A program made the translations under genes and the position numbers. The notes below the pieces were generated by a model, which had not been told where the DNA came from, made no database searches, and worked only from the letters and a program-made list of their open reading frames with translations. A stretch of DNA of 64,000 bases from CALLCD01 sp039196965 (lineage in GTDB: Bacteria > Pseudomonadota > Alphaproteobacteria > Caulobacterales > Hyphomonadaceae): positions 62,001-126,000 of the forward strand of contig JBCCUK010000002.1 of assembly GCA_039196965.1 (NCBI GenBank). Reading direction: 5' to 3'. The stretch's first letter is position 1, and each line of letters starts with the position of its first letter. This document shows positions 34,103-42,797 of this stretch, one piece after another.

Positions 34103-34852
34103 ATGCCAAGTATCATAGCCGATAATATCTCGCTTCACTATCCAGTCATGGCATCGGTCCGGACGAACATGTCCAGTAGGGCCTCCACCGGTCAGGTCAT
34201 TAAATACAGATCTTCCCATTATATTGAGGCGATTAGCGGTGCGACGTTCAGCATTAAAGCGGGCGAGCGTGTGGGAATTGTGGGACGCAATGGCTCGGGC
34301 AAGTCGACATTGCTCCGGGTGCTCGGCGGTATCTATGAGCCAACAGCAGGAGCTATTCAGGTGGATGGCCACGTCTCCTCACTATTCAATATCAATTTAG
34401 GGACACAGCCAGAGGCGACCGGTCGGCATAACATTCTTATTCGCGGTCTTCTGAAAGGGATGAGCCGAAAGGAGATTTATTCAAAGGTTGACGAGATTGT
34501 TGAGTTTAGCGAACTCGGCGATTTTATAGACATGCCGCTCCGGACTTACTCCCAAGGCATGGCCATGCGATTGTCTTTTGCTGTTGCGACGACGTTTTCT
34601 CCAGAGATCATTCTGCTCGATGAGTGGATCGGTGCCGGCGATATGAATTTCCAATGGAAAGCTGCCAAGCGAATGAACGAGTTGGTGGCGCAAGCTGGTA
34701 TAACCGTCATTGCAAGCCATAACCGCAATCTGTTGAAGAACATTTGCGACACCGCAATCTGGCTGGATGGAGGCGTCTTGAAAGCCCACGCGCCGATTGA
34801 CGAGGTTTACGAGCTCATGGACCAGCACGATGCAGAACGCGCCGCGAGCTAA
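34103..34852 (+). CDS. wzt: ABC polysaccharide exporter ATPase (Wzt/KpsT type, no C-terminal glycan-binding domain)
   Basis: I start at ATG 34103 (MPSIIADNISLHYPVMASVR) after a GAGAG-type ribosome site. The 249-residue ATPase has Walker A GRNGSGKST, Q-loop region, the signature YSQGMAMRLSFAVAT (the YSxGM variant of polysaccharide exporters), Walker B IILLDEWIGAGD and the H-loop VIASHNRNLL. It ends after the nucleotide-binding domain: the carbohydrate-binding C-terminal domain of O-antigen Wzt proteins is missing, as in KpsT. It is convergent with moeA and overlaps it by 4 bases. Confidence 0.9.
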   Translation: MPSIIADNISLHYPVMASVRTNMSSRASTGQVIKYRSSHYIEAISGATFSIKAGERVGIVGRNGSGKSTLLRVLGGIYEPTAGAIQVDGHVSSLFNINLGTQPEATGRHNILIRGLLKGMSRKEIYSKVDEIVEFSELGDFIDMPLRTYSQGMAMRLSFAVATTFSPEIILLDEWIGAGDMNFQWKAAKRMNELVAQAGITVIASHNRNLLKNICDTAIWLDGGVLKAHAPIDEVYELMDQHDAERAAS

Positions 34853-36036
34853 ACGGACCCGATGAAGAGTATTTCAGTTAATTCGCCGGCTCCACTGGCG
34901 GGCATCTGAGGTTTGCGAGGGATCAGGACATTCGCCTTAAGAAATGGTGTCATCAGAGAACTGTCCTGATCAGGAAGTGGCGTAACCTCAAGAACGCCGC
35001 CGCGGTTCAATTCTGCCGTTGCTCTGATAAAGGTCTCGCGAGTGCGATTGGCGGCGATGTTGGTCGCAAGTATTGCGGTCTTTGTTTCCAGATGGTCTGC
35101 GCCGCCTATCAGAACTTTCAAAAAGAGATGCGCGCATACAAGGGCCGATGCGGGATTGCCCGGCAGACCTAGGCAAAGCTGATTGCGACGCTTTGAAAAC
35201 CATGTGGGTTTTCCCGGTCTGACGGCGATTTTCGCAAAAACAGGTTCAAAATCAGCCTCTGCGAAAGCGCTGCGCATATGGTCATGATCACCGACCGATG
35301 CACCTCCTATGGGAACAATGATATCGGCCTCCGACAAGCTCTCCAGAGCCTTTGTTATCGCTGCTGAAGAGTCCGATGCATGGATCGTTTTAAGGGTTAA
35401 GCCGCCCCAATCGGTTATCAGTGCGCCAAGGCCAAAGGGATTTGAGCTGACAATCTCGCCTGGCTGTAACTCTGATCCCGGCGGTCGTAGCTCATTTCCA
35501 TTTGTGAGCAGGGCGACTTTTGGTCGTTTATAGACGTCGACATCGGGATGGTTCGCCGCTGCGGCAACGGTCAACTCAGCCGGTCCAAGGCGTGTGCCAG
35601 CATTGATCAGCAGATCGCCTGTGCAGAAATCCCGGCCTGCCGATCTGATATGGCTTGGCCGTGAATAGGCGTACCGGCAAACGATCGCGTCTCCATCCCG
35701 ATCCACGTCTTCCTGGATGACAATATGATCCGCACCCATGGGGACGTAGCCGCCGGTAAAGATACGAACGGCCTCGCCGATGGAGATTTCTCCCTGGAAT
35801 GGCGTGCCTGCAGGGGCGTCGCCAATTACATGTAACTTGGCTCCCTCTGTCTCGACATCGGCCAGGCGGACGGCATAACCGTCCATGGCTGAAACCGCTG
35901 CCGGCGGCTGCGTCAGGTTTGCATGGATTGGTGAAGCGAGCCTTCGGCCAAGAGCCTCTGAAAGTGGGACGGTTTCAATAGAAAAATGCTGCCGATGCTC
36001 GAGGATCAGCTCAATCGCTTCGTCAACGCTGATCAT
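34849..36036 (-). CDS. moeA: Molybdopterin molybdenumtransferase MoeA
   Basis: A 395-residue enzyme that inserts molybdate into adenylylated molybdopterin. ATG 36036 (MISVDEAIELILEHRQHFSI) is preferred over the longer frame to 36081. Conserved blocks: PPAAVSAMDGYAVR, FTGGYVPMGADHIVIQEDV, SAGRDFCTGDLLINAGTRLG, VALLTNGNEL, IVPIGGASVGDHDHM and CLGLPGNPASALVC. The Asp in GADHIV and the serine-glycine loop of the MoCF domain are intact, and domain IV (beta-barrel) completes the chain. The start overlaps the moaC end by 14 bases. It is last in the TPR-moaE-moaB-moaC-moeA run. Confidence 0.95.
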   Translation of the reverse strand: MISVDEAIELILEHRQHFSIETVPLSEALGRRLASPIHANLTQPPAAVSAMDGYAVRLADVETEGAKLHVIGDAPAGTPFQGEISIGEAVRIFTGGYVPMGADHIVIQEDVDRDGDAIVCRYAYSRPSHIRSAGRDFCTGDLLINAGTRLGPAELTVAAAANHPDVDVYKRPKVALLTNGNELRPPGSELQPGEIVSSNPFGLGALITDWGGLTLKTIHASDSSAAITKALESLSEADIIVPIGGASVGDHDHMRSAFAEADFEPVFAKIAVRPGKPTWFSKRRNQLCLGLPGNPASALVCAHLFLKVLIGGADHLETKTAILATNIAANRTRETFIRATAELNRGGVLEVTPLPDQDSSLMTPFLKANVLIPRKPQMPASGAGELTEILFIGSV

Positions 36037-36517
36037 TTGCCTGCCGCTTGAAGTCGCCCGACTTACCGCCGGTTTTCTCATCCAGTTGAATTGCCTCTAT
36101 AGTGATCGCCTTATCGAGGGCCTTTAGCATATCATAGAGCGTAAGGCAGGCCACTGAGACCGCAGTAAGTGCTTCCATCTCGACGCCGGTTTGCCCGGTG
36201 GTCCTAACTTCGGCGTCTACTTGGAAAGCGGTCTCTCCTGTCATGGGGGAGATAACGACGTTCACCTTCGATAAGGGAAGGGGATGGCAGAGGGGCACGA
36301 GGTCCGCTGTTCGTTTTGCGGCCATAATGCCGGCGACCTCAGCGATTGCGAGCGGATCACCCTTCTCCGTATCTCGGTTGGCAGACGCCTCGAAGGCCAC
36401 CTTACCCATCCGTACACGACCCGACGCCTTTGCGGTACGGTGCGACGCCGGCTTTTCAGAAACGTCGACCATGCGGGCGCGGCCGTCCGGTCCAATATGG
36501 GTAAGATCGTTAGACAT
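36023..36517 (-). CDS. moaC: Cyclic pyranopterin monophosphate synthase MoaC
   Basis: Second step of molybdopterin synthesis: converts the MoaA product to cyclic pyranopterin monophosphate. From ATG 36517, six bases after the moaB stop, the product is 164 residues, the usual size. Signatures: RMVDVSEKPASHRTAKASGR at the start, AKRTADLVPLCHPLPLSKVN with the active-site His and Lys, TGQTGVEMEALTAVSVACLT, and the C-terminal loop QLDEKTGGKSG. All expected catalytic residues are present. MoaA, its partner, is encoded 26 kb away at 62912. Confidence 0.96.
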   Translation of the reverse strand: MSNDLTHIGPDGRARMVDVSEKPASHRTAKASGRVRMGKVAFEASANRDTEKGDPLAIAEVAGIMAAKRTADLVPLCHPLPLSKVNVVISPMTGETAFQVDAEVRTTGQTGVEMEALTAVSVACLTLYDMLKALDKAITIEAIQLDEKTGGKSGDFKRQANDQR

Positions 36518-36522
36518 GCGTG

Positions 36523-37053
36523 TCACGTCTCCTGCAGCCTTGGCATCAACTCGACGAGATTGCATGGCTTATGGCGGCTATCCAACTGATAGGAGATAAC
36601 CTTGTCCCAGCCGTCTTTGACGGCCCCATTCGAGCCCGGCAGGCAAAAGATAAATGTCCCTTTGGCGAGCCCGGCTACGGCGCGAGATTGCAGTGTCGAC
36701 AAGCCAACGCTCTCATAACTTACCTGATGGAAAATCACCGAGAACCCATCGATCGTCTTTTCGAACAGCGGTTCCACAGCTTCTGGTGTGATGTCACGCC
36801 CTGTCAGTCCAGTGCCGCCGCTTGAGATAACAACATCGACCTCCGGATCATCTATCCAGTTGGATACGGTGCTCCTGACCGTCTCAATGTCGTCCCTTAC
36901 GATTTCTCGGTCCGCCAGGTGGTGACCAGCCGCGGTCAGGCGGTCTGCGAGGAGCTGGCCTGATGTATCTGTCTCTATGGTCCGTGTATCGCTTATAACG
37001 AGAACGGCGATGCTTACGGGATGGAAGGGGAGGCTGTCATCAATGCTTGCCAT
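36523..37053 (-). CDS. moaB: MoaB/Mog-family molybdopterin adenylyltransferase
   Basis: A 176-residue protein of the MoCF fold. VSIAVLVISDTRTIETDTSG begins the domain, and the binding loop for molybdopterin is VDVVISSGGTGLTGRDITPE. TFIFCLPGSNGAVKDGWDKV contains the conserved LPGs/n turn. It probably adenylylates molybdopterin before MoeA acts; strict MoaB and Mog are hard to tell apart without alignment. It is between moaE (6 bases) and moaC (5 bases). Confidence 0.92.
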   Translation of the reverse strand: MASIDDSLPFHPVSIAVLVISDTRTIETDTSGQLLADRLTAAGHHLADREIVRDDIETVRSTVSNWIDDPEVDVVISSGGTGLTGRDITPEAVEPLFEKTIDGFSVIFHQVSYESVGLSTLQSRAVAGLAKGTFIFCLPGSNGAVKDGWDKVISYQLDSRHKPCNLVELMPRLQET

Positions 37054-37059
37054 CGCGGT

Positions 37060-37572
37060 TTATCCTTTTGTCGTCTTCCAGCGCTGCCGGTCGGTATAGT
37101 CCTCACCGCGCGGTTCGATCCAGACCTCCTCGCCAGTTTCCAAGGTTTCCTTTTTCCAGAAGACGGCCTCGGTCTTCAGATAATCCATTAGGAAATCCGC
37201 AGCCTCGAAGGCCGCTCGTCTATGGGCCGTGGCCGTGGCGACAAACACAATGGTCTCGCCTGGTTGCATGTTGCCTATGCGATGAACCACTGTCGCTGCT
37301 GTAAGTGGCCAGCGTTCCAGTGCGTCGGCGCAAGCGGTCTCAATACCCCGTTCTGTCATTGGCGAATAAGCTTGCAGGTGTAGCTTGCTAACAGCCGAGG
37401 ACGGTGTTTGTGGCCTGACTAATCCTGCAAAGCTGACTACGGCACCGGCTCCACCGGCTCGCAATGTAAATTCGTCAAGGCACGCAGCCGGATCTATGGT
37501 GTTTTCCGTAAGCTCAATCGTGGCCGACGATGTGCCGCCGCTAATCTGGCTTTCCCTAGATATCCCGCTCAT
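37060..37572 (-). CDS. moaE: Molybdopterin synthase catalytic subunit MoaE
   Basis: The large subunit of molybdopterin synthase, which transfers sulfur from the MoaD thiocarboxylate to cPMP. I start at ATG 37572 with GAGCTGG upstream; ATG 37581 gives three more residues. Both overlap the end of the TPR gene at 37556. Family motifs: GAVVSFAGLVRP, HLQAYSPMTERGIETACADA, TAATVVHRIGNMQPGETIVF, ATAHRRAAFEAADFLMDYLK and AVFWKKETLETGEEVWIE, with the catalytic Lys pair. MoaD lies apart, at 62658. Confidence 0.93.
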   Translation of the reverse strand: MSGISRESQISGGTSSATIELTENTIDPAACLDEFTLRAGGAGAVVSFAGLVRPQTPSSAVSKLHLQAYSPMTERGIETACADALERWPLTAATVVHRIGNMQPGETIVFVATATAHRRAAFEAADFLMDYLKTEAVFWKKETLETGEEVWIEPRGEDYTDRQRWKTTKG

Positions 37573-39397
37573 CCAGCTCATTCGGATTGTTCTGGAGAAG
37601 AGATGGCAGGGGTCTCCGCTCGGGCACCGGCTCCTGAAGTCCGTTTTCCAGCTTGTCGGTTAGACTGTTACTAATCTTCACAGGAGGATACATCTCCAGG
37701 GCTTTTGTCCACCATTCCCGGGCTTCGTCTTCATTGCCGAGATGCCAGTGAATGTCGCCGAGATGGTCTTCGATTTCCCAGTGTCGGCTGGGTGCCAGTT
37801 CCTGAAGGGAGTTCTCGATAATCCGAAGAGCACCTTCAAGATCGCCGAGCTTGTATCTCGCCCAGCCGAAACTGTCCTGAATATAGGGGTCATTTCTCGC
37901 GACGCCGGCGAGGGCACGACCGAGCAGGCGGTACGCCTCTTCATATTTGTCGGTGTGTATGACGAGATAATAGCCGAGCGTGTTCAGCATATAAGGATCG
38001 TTCGCCCGGCCGAGCTGCTCATTGCGCAGAATCCGGAGCGCTTCTTCATGCTCACCCAATTCGCCTAGCAACGTGGTAAGGAACAGCCGCCGACCGTGGG
38101 TGTCATCAAGGCGCACAGCTTCACGGGCAAAGGGGATCGCCTCTTCAAATCGCGCGTAGTGTTGCAGCACCTCCGCAGCACTTGTATTTGCGGCAGCCTT
38201 TTCGAGTGGATTATCGGCGATTTCCAGCGCTTCTGTCGTTAACTCCAGCGCGCGTCTCTCGTCCCCAAGGTAGCTATATAGACGGGCCGCCCTGACAACA
38301 TGGCTGAAGCGTTCCTCTGGCTTTGCATCGAGCGTAAGAGCGGTGTTGAGCGCTTCTATGGCACTGTCCGTGTCGCGTTTCAGCATCAGGGAGAGCGCTG
38401 CTGAAATGGAGAGATCGGGTGTCAGGTTTGGTGCGTCCAAGGCCACTTTCGCGGCACCATCATAGAAGGCTTCGCGGTGAAGACCAGCGACGACAAGGCT
38501 CCGCAAATCCTCGTCATCCGGTGATATGAGCAGTGCTGCCTGATCCAGCGTTGATTTCGTCTCATCGAACCCAGTGGTACGCCGTCCGCGCTGAGCATTC
38601 TGAAAAACACGGTGCTGATAGGTTGCGAGGGAAATGTCGGTCAGGGTTCTGGAAAACGCGTCCCTAAGCGATAGGGGATCGGTATCGAGATGGATGCCTT
38701 CTTCAAGACTTTCGAGAAGTGCCGAATAGCGGACAGCCTGTTCCGGTTGAGCTTCTGCAAGACGGCGATAGACGTCTTTTGCTTCTTCAATGCGGCCAAG
38801 CCGCCGCAGGAGGATGGCACGGCGGGCAACAACCGTCTGCACATGGGCGAAGTAAATACCGGTTGCATCGAAGTCGTGGTCGGGCGCTTCAATCCTGGTT
38901 GGTGTCAGCGAGGCATAGACGGCGAGAGCTTCATCGTCCCGCCCCAGGCCCTCCAGTAGAGCGGCGAGGGACAGGTCAGCCGTCAGGCCTGGGAGGCCGC
39001 TCGATGCTGACCGATGTTCGTCGACCGCCTCTTCGGCATTACCCTCAAACGCTTGAATCCAGGATGAAATATAAGTCGATAGTGCACTTTCTTCGCCATC
39101 CTCCCGTGCATCCCTCAGGATCGACTTAGCGCCCGCGAAATCTTCTTCAGAAATGGCCTCGATGGAGAGCAGCATGGCCCTGAGGAGAGGAGATACGATC
39201 TCGTTCTCCTCATCGGTCCTTAGAAAATCCATGAAGGCCACGATGTCACCAGCGCGCACAGCATCGCCGGGTTCGGCATAGAGGGAGATGTCCGCAGCTG
39301 CCGTGACCTCCTCAGGCGGGCGATCCGCAAAGGCTGGCGCGGTGAAGCCAGTAACAAGAGCTAGACTTCCAGCTGCCGCGATAATCTTCATGCGCAT
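37556..39397 (-). CDS. Exported TPR-repeat protein
   Basis: A 613-residue protein with a signal peptide (IIAAAGSLALVTGFTAPAFA, cut before DRPPEE) and TPR-like helix pairs over nearly the whole length, e.g. GRDDEALAVYASLTPTRIEA, GRIEEAKDVYRRLAEAQPEQ, GEHEEALRILRNEQLGRAND and DKYEEAYRLLGRALAG. The end, HWEIEDHLGDIHWHLGNEDE followed by AREWWTKALEMYPP, is a conserved final repeat seen in alphaproteobacterial TPR proteins. It should be periplasmic and serve as a scaffold; the partner is unknown. It is downstream of ETF-QO by 76 bases and overlaps moaE, but probably has no role in cofactor synthesis. Confidence 0.82.
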   Translation of the reverse strand: MRMKIIAAAGSLALVTGFTAPAFADRPPEEVTAAADISLYAEPGDAVRAGDIVAFMDFLRTDEENEIVSPLLRAMLLSIEAISEEDFAGAKSILRDAREDGEESALSTYISSWIQAFEGNAEEAVDEHRSASSGLPGLTADLSLAALLEGLGRDDEALAVYASLTPTRIEAPDHDFDATGIYFAHVQTVVARRAILLRRLGRIEEAKDVYRRLAEAQPEQAVRYSALLESLEEGIHLDTDPLSLRDAFSRTLTDISLATYQHRVFQNAQRGRRTTGFDETKSTLDQAALLISPDDEDLRSLVVAGLHREAFYDGAAKVALDAPNLTPDLSISAALSLMLKRDTDSAIEALNTALTLDAKPEERFSHVVRAARLYSYLGDERRALELTTEALEIADNPLEKAAANTSAAEVLQHYARFEEAIPFAREAVRLDDTHGRRLFLTTLLGELGEHEEALRILRNEQLGRANDPYMLNTLGYYLVIHTDKYEEAYRLLGRALAGVARNDPYIQDSFGWARYKLGDLEGALRIIENSLQELAPSRHWEIEDHLGDIHWHLGNEDEAREWWTKALEMYPPVKISNSLTDKLENGLQEPVPERRPLPSLLQNNPNELDERDI

Positions 39398-39473
39398 GGG
39401 ACCGGCACTCCTATTTCATGTATTCACAAATGTGCACCTGCCCTGCGGCAACCGCAAGTCAAGCTTACGGCAT

Positions 39474-41159
39474 TTACATGTTCGGATAGTTCGGTCCGCC
39501 GCCGCCTTCAGGGCATACCCAGTTGATATTCTGATTAGGGTCCTTGATATCGCAGGTCTTGCAGTGAATGCAGTTCTGGGCGTTGATCTGGTAGCGTTTC
39601 GTACCGTCGGTCTCTTCAACCCATTCGTAAACGCCAGCGGGGCAGTAGCGGAATGATGGCCCGGCAAACTGTTCCAGTTCGGAAGCTTTCTGAAGATCGA
39701 GATCGCCGACCTGAAGGTGGACTGGCTGATCCTCTTCGTGGTTTGTTGCCGTGTATGATACATTCGTCAGCTTGTCGAAGCTGAGCACACCGTCTGGCTT
39801 GGGGTAGTCGATGGGTTTGAATTTCTCCGCCGGCAACAGGCACTTTGCGTCCGTTTTTGTATGGCGAAGCGTTGGCAGACAACCGACGCCGATCAGTGAG
39901 CGCAGCCACATATCGGGCGTTCCGATCACAGCACCGATGAATGTGCCGAATTTCGACATCAGCGGCTTCATGTTTCGGACGGGCTTCAGGTCATCAATGA
40001 TCCAGCTGTTGTGCAGCGATGTTTCATAGGATTCGAGCGGGTCACCCTCGCGGTTCATACCAAGTGCATCGAAGACGGCCTCTGCGGCGAGCGTGCCAGA
40101 CTTCATGGCATTATGGGTGCCCTTGATCCGCGGCAGGTTCACGAAGCCTGCTGAGCAGCCAATCAGCGCGCCGCCAGGGAAGGTGAGTTTCGGAATCGAT
40201 TGGAGGCCACCCGACGTGATAGCCCGCGCACCATAAGCGACGCGCTGGCCACCTTCCAGGTGCTTTGCAATCTCTGGATGGTGCTTGTAGCGCTGAAACT
40301 CTTCATACGGAGCGATGTACGGGTTCTTGTAGTTAAGGTGCACCACATAGCCGACAGAGATATAGGCTTGGCCCTTGTCGCGGAATTTATAAAGGAAACC
40401 ACCGGCGCTGGAATACTGCGTGTCCGCCGGCCAGCCAAAAGTATGTTGGGCCAGACCTTCGTCGAAGTCCTCTTCCGGCACTGTCCAGAGCTCTTTCAGC
40501 CCTATGCCGTATTTCTGCGGATCACTGTCGGCTTCCAGATTGTATTTCTCCTTCACCTTCTTGGTGAGCGAGCCCCGTGCGCCCTCGGCGAAGAGGGTGT
40601 ATTTGCCGACCAGCTCCAAGCCGGCTTCATAACCGGGCTTGTGCTCGCCATCCATGGAAATGCCCATGACGCCAGCGACGACGCCGCGTACCTCGTCGTT
40701 TTCGCCGTAGAGAACTTCCGATGCCGCAAAGCCTGGATAAACTTCTACGCCCATGGCTTCGGCTTGCTCGCCAAGCCAACGGCAGACATTGCCGAGTGAG
40801 CCAGCATAACATCCGTGATTATGCATCAGATTGGGAAACGCGAAATTCGGGAAGGTCAGGCTGCCCTTCGGACCAAGCATCATATACTTGTCTTTTTTGA
40901 TTTCGCTGACCAGCGGCGCATTGTCGTGGGTTCGCCAATCTGGGATCAGCTCATCAAGTGCCCGGGGATCGAGCACAAGACCTGACAAGATATGGGCTCC
41001 GATTTCCGAGCCTTTCTCGATCACAACGCAGGTGCGCTCGACACCTTCTTCCTGGGCGCGCTGCATAAACCTTATTGCTGCGCACAAGCCGGCTGGACCT
41101 CCGCCAACGATGACGAGGTCATATTCCATTGCTTCGCGCTCTATCGTCTCTTCAGACAT
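39474..41159 (-). CDS. Electron transfer flavoprotein-ubiquinone oxidoreductase
   Basis: This 561-residue inner-membrane enzyme passes electrons from ETF, reduced by acyl-CoA and other dehydrogenases, to ubiquinone. The FAD-binding start is YDLVIVGGGPAGLCAAIRF, and the second FAD block is FAEGARGSLTKKVKEKYNLE. QSIPKLTFPGGALIGCSAGF and VNLPRIKGTHNAMKSGTLAA are characteristic of ETF-QO. The 4Fe-4S site is at the end: NCIHCKTCDIKDPNQNINWV, then CPEGGGGPNYPNM; a further Cys is in FRYCPAGVYEW. All four cluster cysteines appear present. It is transcribed divergently from the uracil-DNA glycosylase gene. Confidence 0.96.
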   Translation of the reverse strand: MSEETIEREAMEYDLVIVGGGPAGLCAAIRFMQRAQEEGVERTCVVIEKGSEIGAHILSGLVLDPRALDELIPDWRTHDNAPLVSEIKKDKYMMLGPKGSLTFPNFAFPNLMHNHGCYAGSLGNVCRWLGEQAEAMGVEVYPGFAASEVLYGENDEVRGVVAGVMGISMDGEHKPGYEAGLELVGKYTLFAEGARGSLTKKVKEKYNLEADSDPQKYGIGLKELWTVPEEDFDEGLAQHTFGWPADTQYSSAGGFLYKFRDKGQAYISVGYVVHLNYKNPYIAPYEEFQRYKHHPEIAKHLEGGQRVAYGARAITSGGLQSIPKLTFPGGALIGCSAGFVNLPRIKGTHNAMKSGTLAAEAVFDALGMNREGDPLESYETSLHNSWIIDDLKPVRNMKPLMSKFGTFIGAVIGTPDMWLRSLIGVGCLPTLRHTKTDAKCLLPAEKFKPIDYPKPDGVLSFDKLTNVSYTATNHEEDQPVHLQVGDLDLQKASELEQFAGPSFRYCPAGVYEWVEETDGTKRYQINAQNCIHCKTCDIKDPNQNINWVCPEGGGGPNYPNM

Positions 41160-41254
41160 GCTGCCTCTTGGTTCTTTGTTCTACAGGCTCAGGGCTTGCT
41201 TTTATACGGGGCTAAGCAATACCCATACCTTAAAACTTATAGCGCTTTTTAAAT

Positions 41255-42070
41255 ATGGCCAAAGAGGACGGCGTGTCTCATTCCGTAGGGGAACCTGCAA
41301 TTAATACACTTGTAGGCTGGTGGGCCGACATGGGCTTGGACGTTGATATGGAAGAGGTTTCGGCACTTTTGGCCACCAAATCCTCTGTATCGATCGAAGA
41401 AAAGCCAATAAAGGCAAAGCCAGCCAAAAGAAAATCAAATACCCGTGCCAGCCTCGAAGAGCGTGTTTCCGAAGCAGAAAGTCTTGCGGCTGCATCTCAA
41501 TCACTCGACGAGCTCAAGGCGGCAATCGAATCCTATGATGGCTGTCCTTTGAAAGAAGCGGCCACAAACACCGTCGTATTTGAAGGTGTTCAGGGGGCAC
41601 CAGTGATGGTTATCGGAGAGGGTGCGGGCGGCACAGAGGATCAGGTCGGATTGCCATTTGTCGGTAAGGCCGGGAAACTGCTCGACAAAATGCTCGCGTC
41701 GATTGAGCTTGATCGGAAATCAAACGCTTTCATCACCAATGTGATCTATTGGCGACCGCCTGGAAATAGGAACCCCGAACCGGATGAACTCGCAGTCTGC
41801 CGGCCATTTGTCGACCGCATGATCGACCTTGCAGCTCCGAAGTTGATCATTGCAGCGGGCGGTGTCTCAGCGAAGTCACTGCTTCGTACGTCCACAGGAA
41901 TCATGCGCCTGCGCGGCAAATGGGTCGATTACGGAACGCCGGGTGGCTTCGTTGTACCCTTGATGCCAACCTTTCACCCCGCCTATTTGTTGCGTCGTCC
42001 CCAGGACAAGTCCCGCGCATGGCGGGATTTGTTGGCTGTGCAGACAAAGCTTGCCGACACAGTGTCGTGA
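41255..42070 (+). CDS. Uracil-DNA glycosylase, family 4-like without the full iron-sulfur cysteine set
   Basis: A 271-residue base-excision repair enzyme that removes uracil from DNA. After a basic N-terminal region (ATKSSVSIEEKPIKAKPAKR) the glycosylase domain has motif A-like GEGAGGTEDQVGLPFVGKAG, the block NVIYWRPPGNRNPEPDELAV, and the motif TFHPAYLLRRPQDKSRAWRD with the catalytic-loop His. Classical family 4 enzymes hold a 4Fe-4S cluster by four cysteines. Here only two are visible (DGCPLKEA and AVCRPF); Trp stands where KC-RPPGNR would put a cysteine. That variant is common among alphaproteobacteria as I recall. It diverges from ETF-QO. Confidence 0.88.
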   Translation: MAKEDGVSHSVGEPAINTLVGWWADMGLDVDMEEVSALLATKSSVSIEEKPIKAKPAKRKSNTRASLEERVSEAESLAAASQSLDELKAAIESYDGCPLKEAATNTVVFEGVQGAPVMVIGEGAGGTEDQVGLPFVGKAGKLLDKMLASIELDRKSNAFITNVIYWRPPGNRNPEPDELAVCRPFVDRMIDLAAPKLIIAAGGVSAKSLLRTSTGIMRLRGKWVDYGTPGGFVVPLMPTFHPAYLLRRPQDKSRAWRDLLAVQTKLADTVS

Positions 42071-42107
42071 CTTGTTCGCGATGTCGATCTTGAGCTAAGG
42101 CGGCTCC

Positions 42108-42797
42108 ATGCCAGCACCGATTTCTGTCATTATTCCAGTGCTTAACGCTGCACAGGATCTGCCTTCCTGCCTTGCTCATCTACTCGATGGTCTTGAGGCT
42201 GGTCTGATCCGCGAAGTAATCATATCCGGCGTTCCATCCAATGATCCGTGCCGGGATATTGCCGAGGAGGCGGGTGCCGTCTGGGTAGAAGGTGAGGCGG
42301 GCCGTGGCCAGCAATTGCGGCGCGGGGCCGATATTGCCCGGGGCGATTGGTTCCTCTTTCTTCATGCCGACACCTGGCTGGAGCCGGGATGGACTGACCA
42401 TGTCAAATCTCATCTGGTGGCCGATCAAAACCAGGCTGGCGCATTCTGCCTTGCCTTCCGGTCGCGGACGTGGCGGGCCGGTTGGGTCGCTGCCATCGCG
42501 AACTTGCGGTCCCGGTTTCTCGGCTTACCCTATGGCGATCAGGGACTGCTGATTTCCCGGCAGCTCTACGAAGAGGTTGGAGGTTATGAGCCTATACCGC
42601 TGATGGAGGATGTCTCGATGGCCCGTCGTCTCGGTCGTAAGCGACTTTCGTTGCTCCAGTCCCGCGTGCTGACGAGCGGCGCCAAACAAATTCGCGATGG
42701 CTGGATCATACGCAGCCTGAAGAATGTCTGGCTTGTCACCCGCTACTATTGCGGCGCAAATCCGGAAAAACTCGCCAAGGCATATTACGGCCGGTGA
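42108..42797 (+). CDS. GT2 glycosyltransferase (TIGR04283-like)
   Basis: A 229-residue GT-A enzyme of the group often found beside DUF2064 proteins. It starts MPAPISVIIPVLNAAQDLPS, has VEGEAGRGQQLRRGADIARG, the acidic motif FLFLHADTWLEPGW, and LPYGDQGLLISRQLYEEVGG with PLMEDVSMARRLGRKR. These are the marks of the transferase-2 partner in the so-called rSAM/selenodomain-associated systems (TIGR04283). No radical SAM or selenium gene is in the window. It is translationally coupled to the next gene and its substrate is unknown. Confidence 0.85.
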   Translation: MPAPISVIIPVLNAAQDLPSCLAHLLDGLEAGLIREVIISGVPSNDPCRDIAEEAGAVWVEGEAGRGQQLRRGADIARGDWFLFLHADTWLEPGWTDHVKSHLVADQNQAGAFCLAFRSRTWRAGWVAAIANLRSRFLGLPYGDQGLLISRQLYEEVGGYEPIPLMEDVSMARRLGRKRLSLLQSRVLTSGAKQIRDGWIIRSLKNVWLVTRYYCGANPEKLAKAYYGR

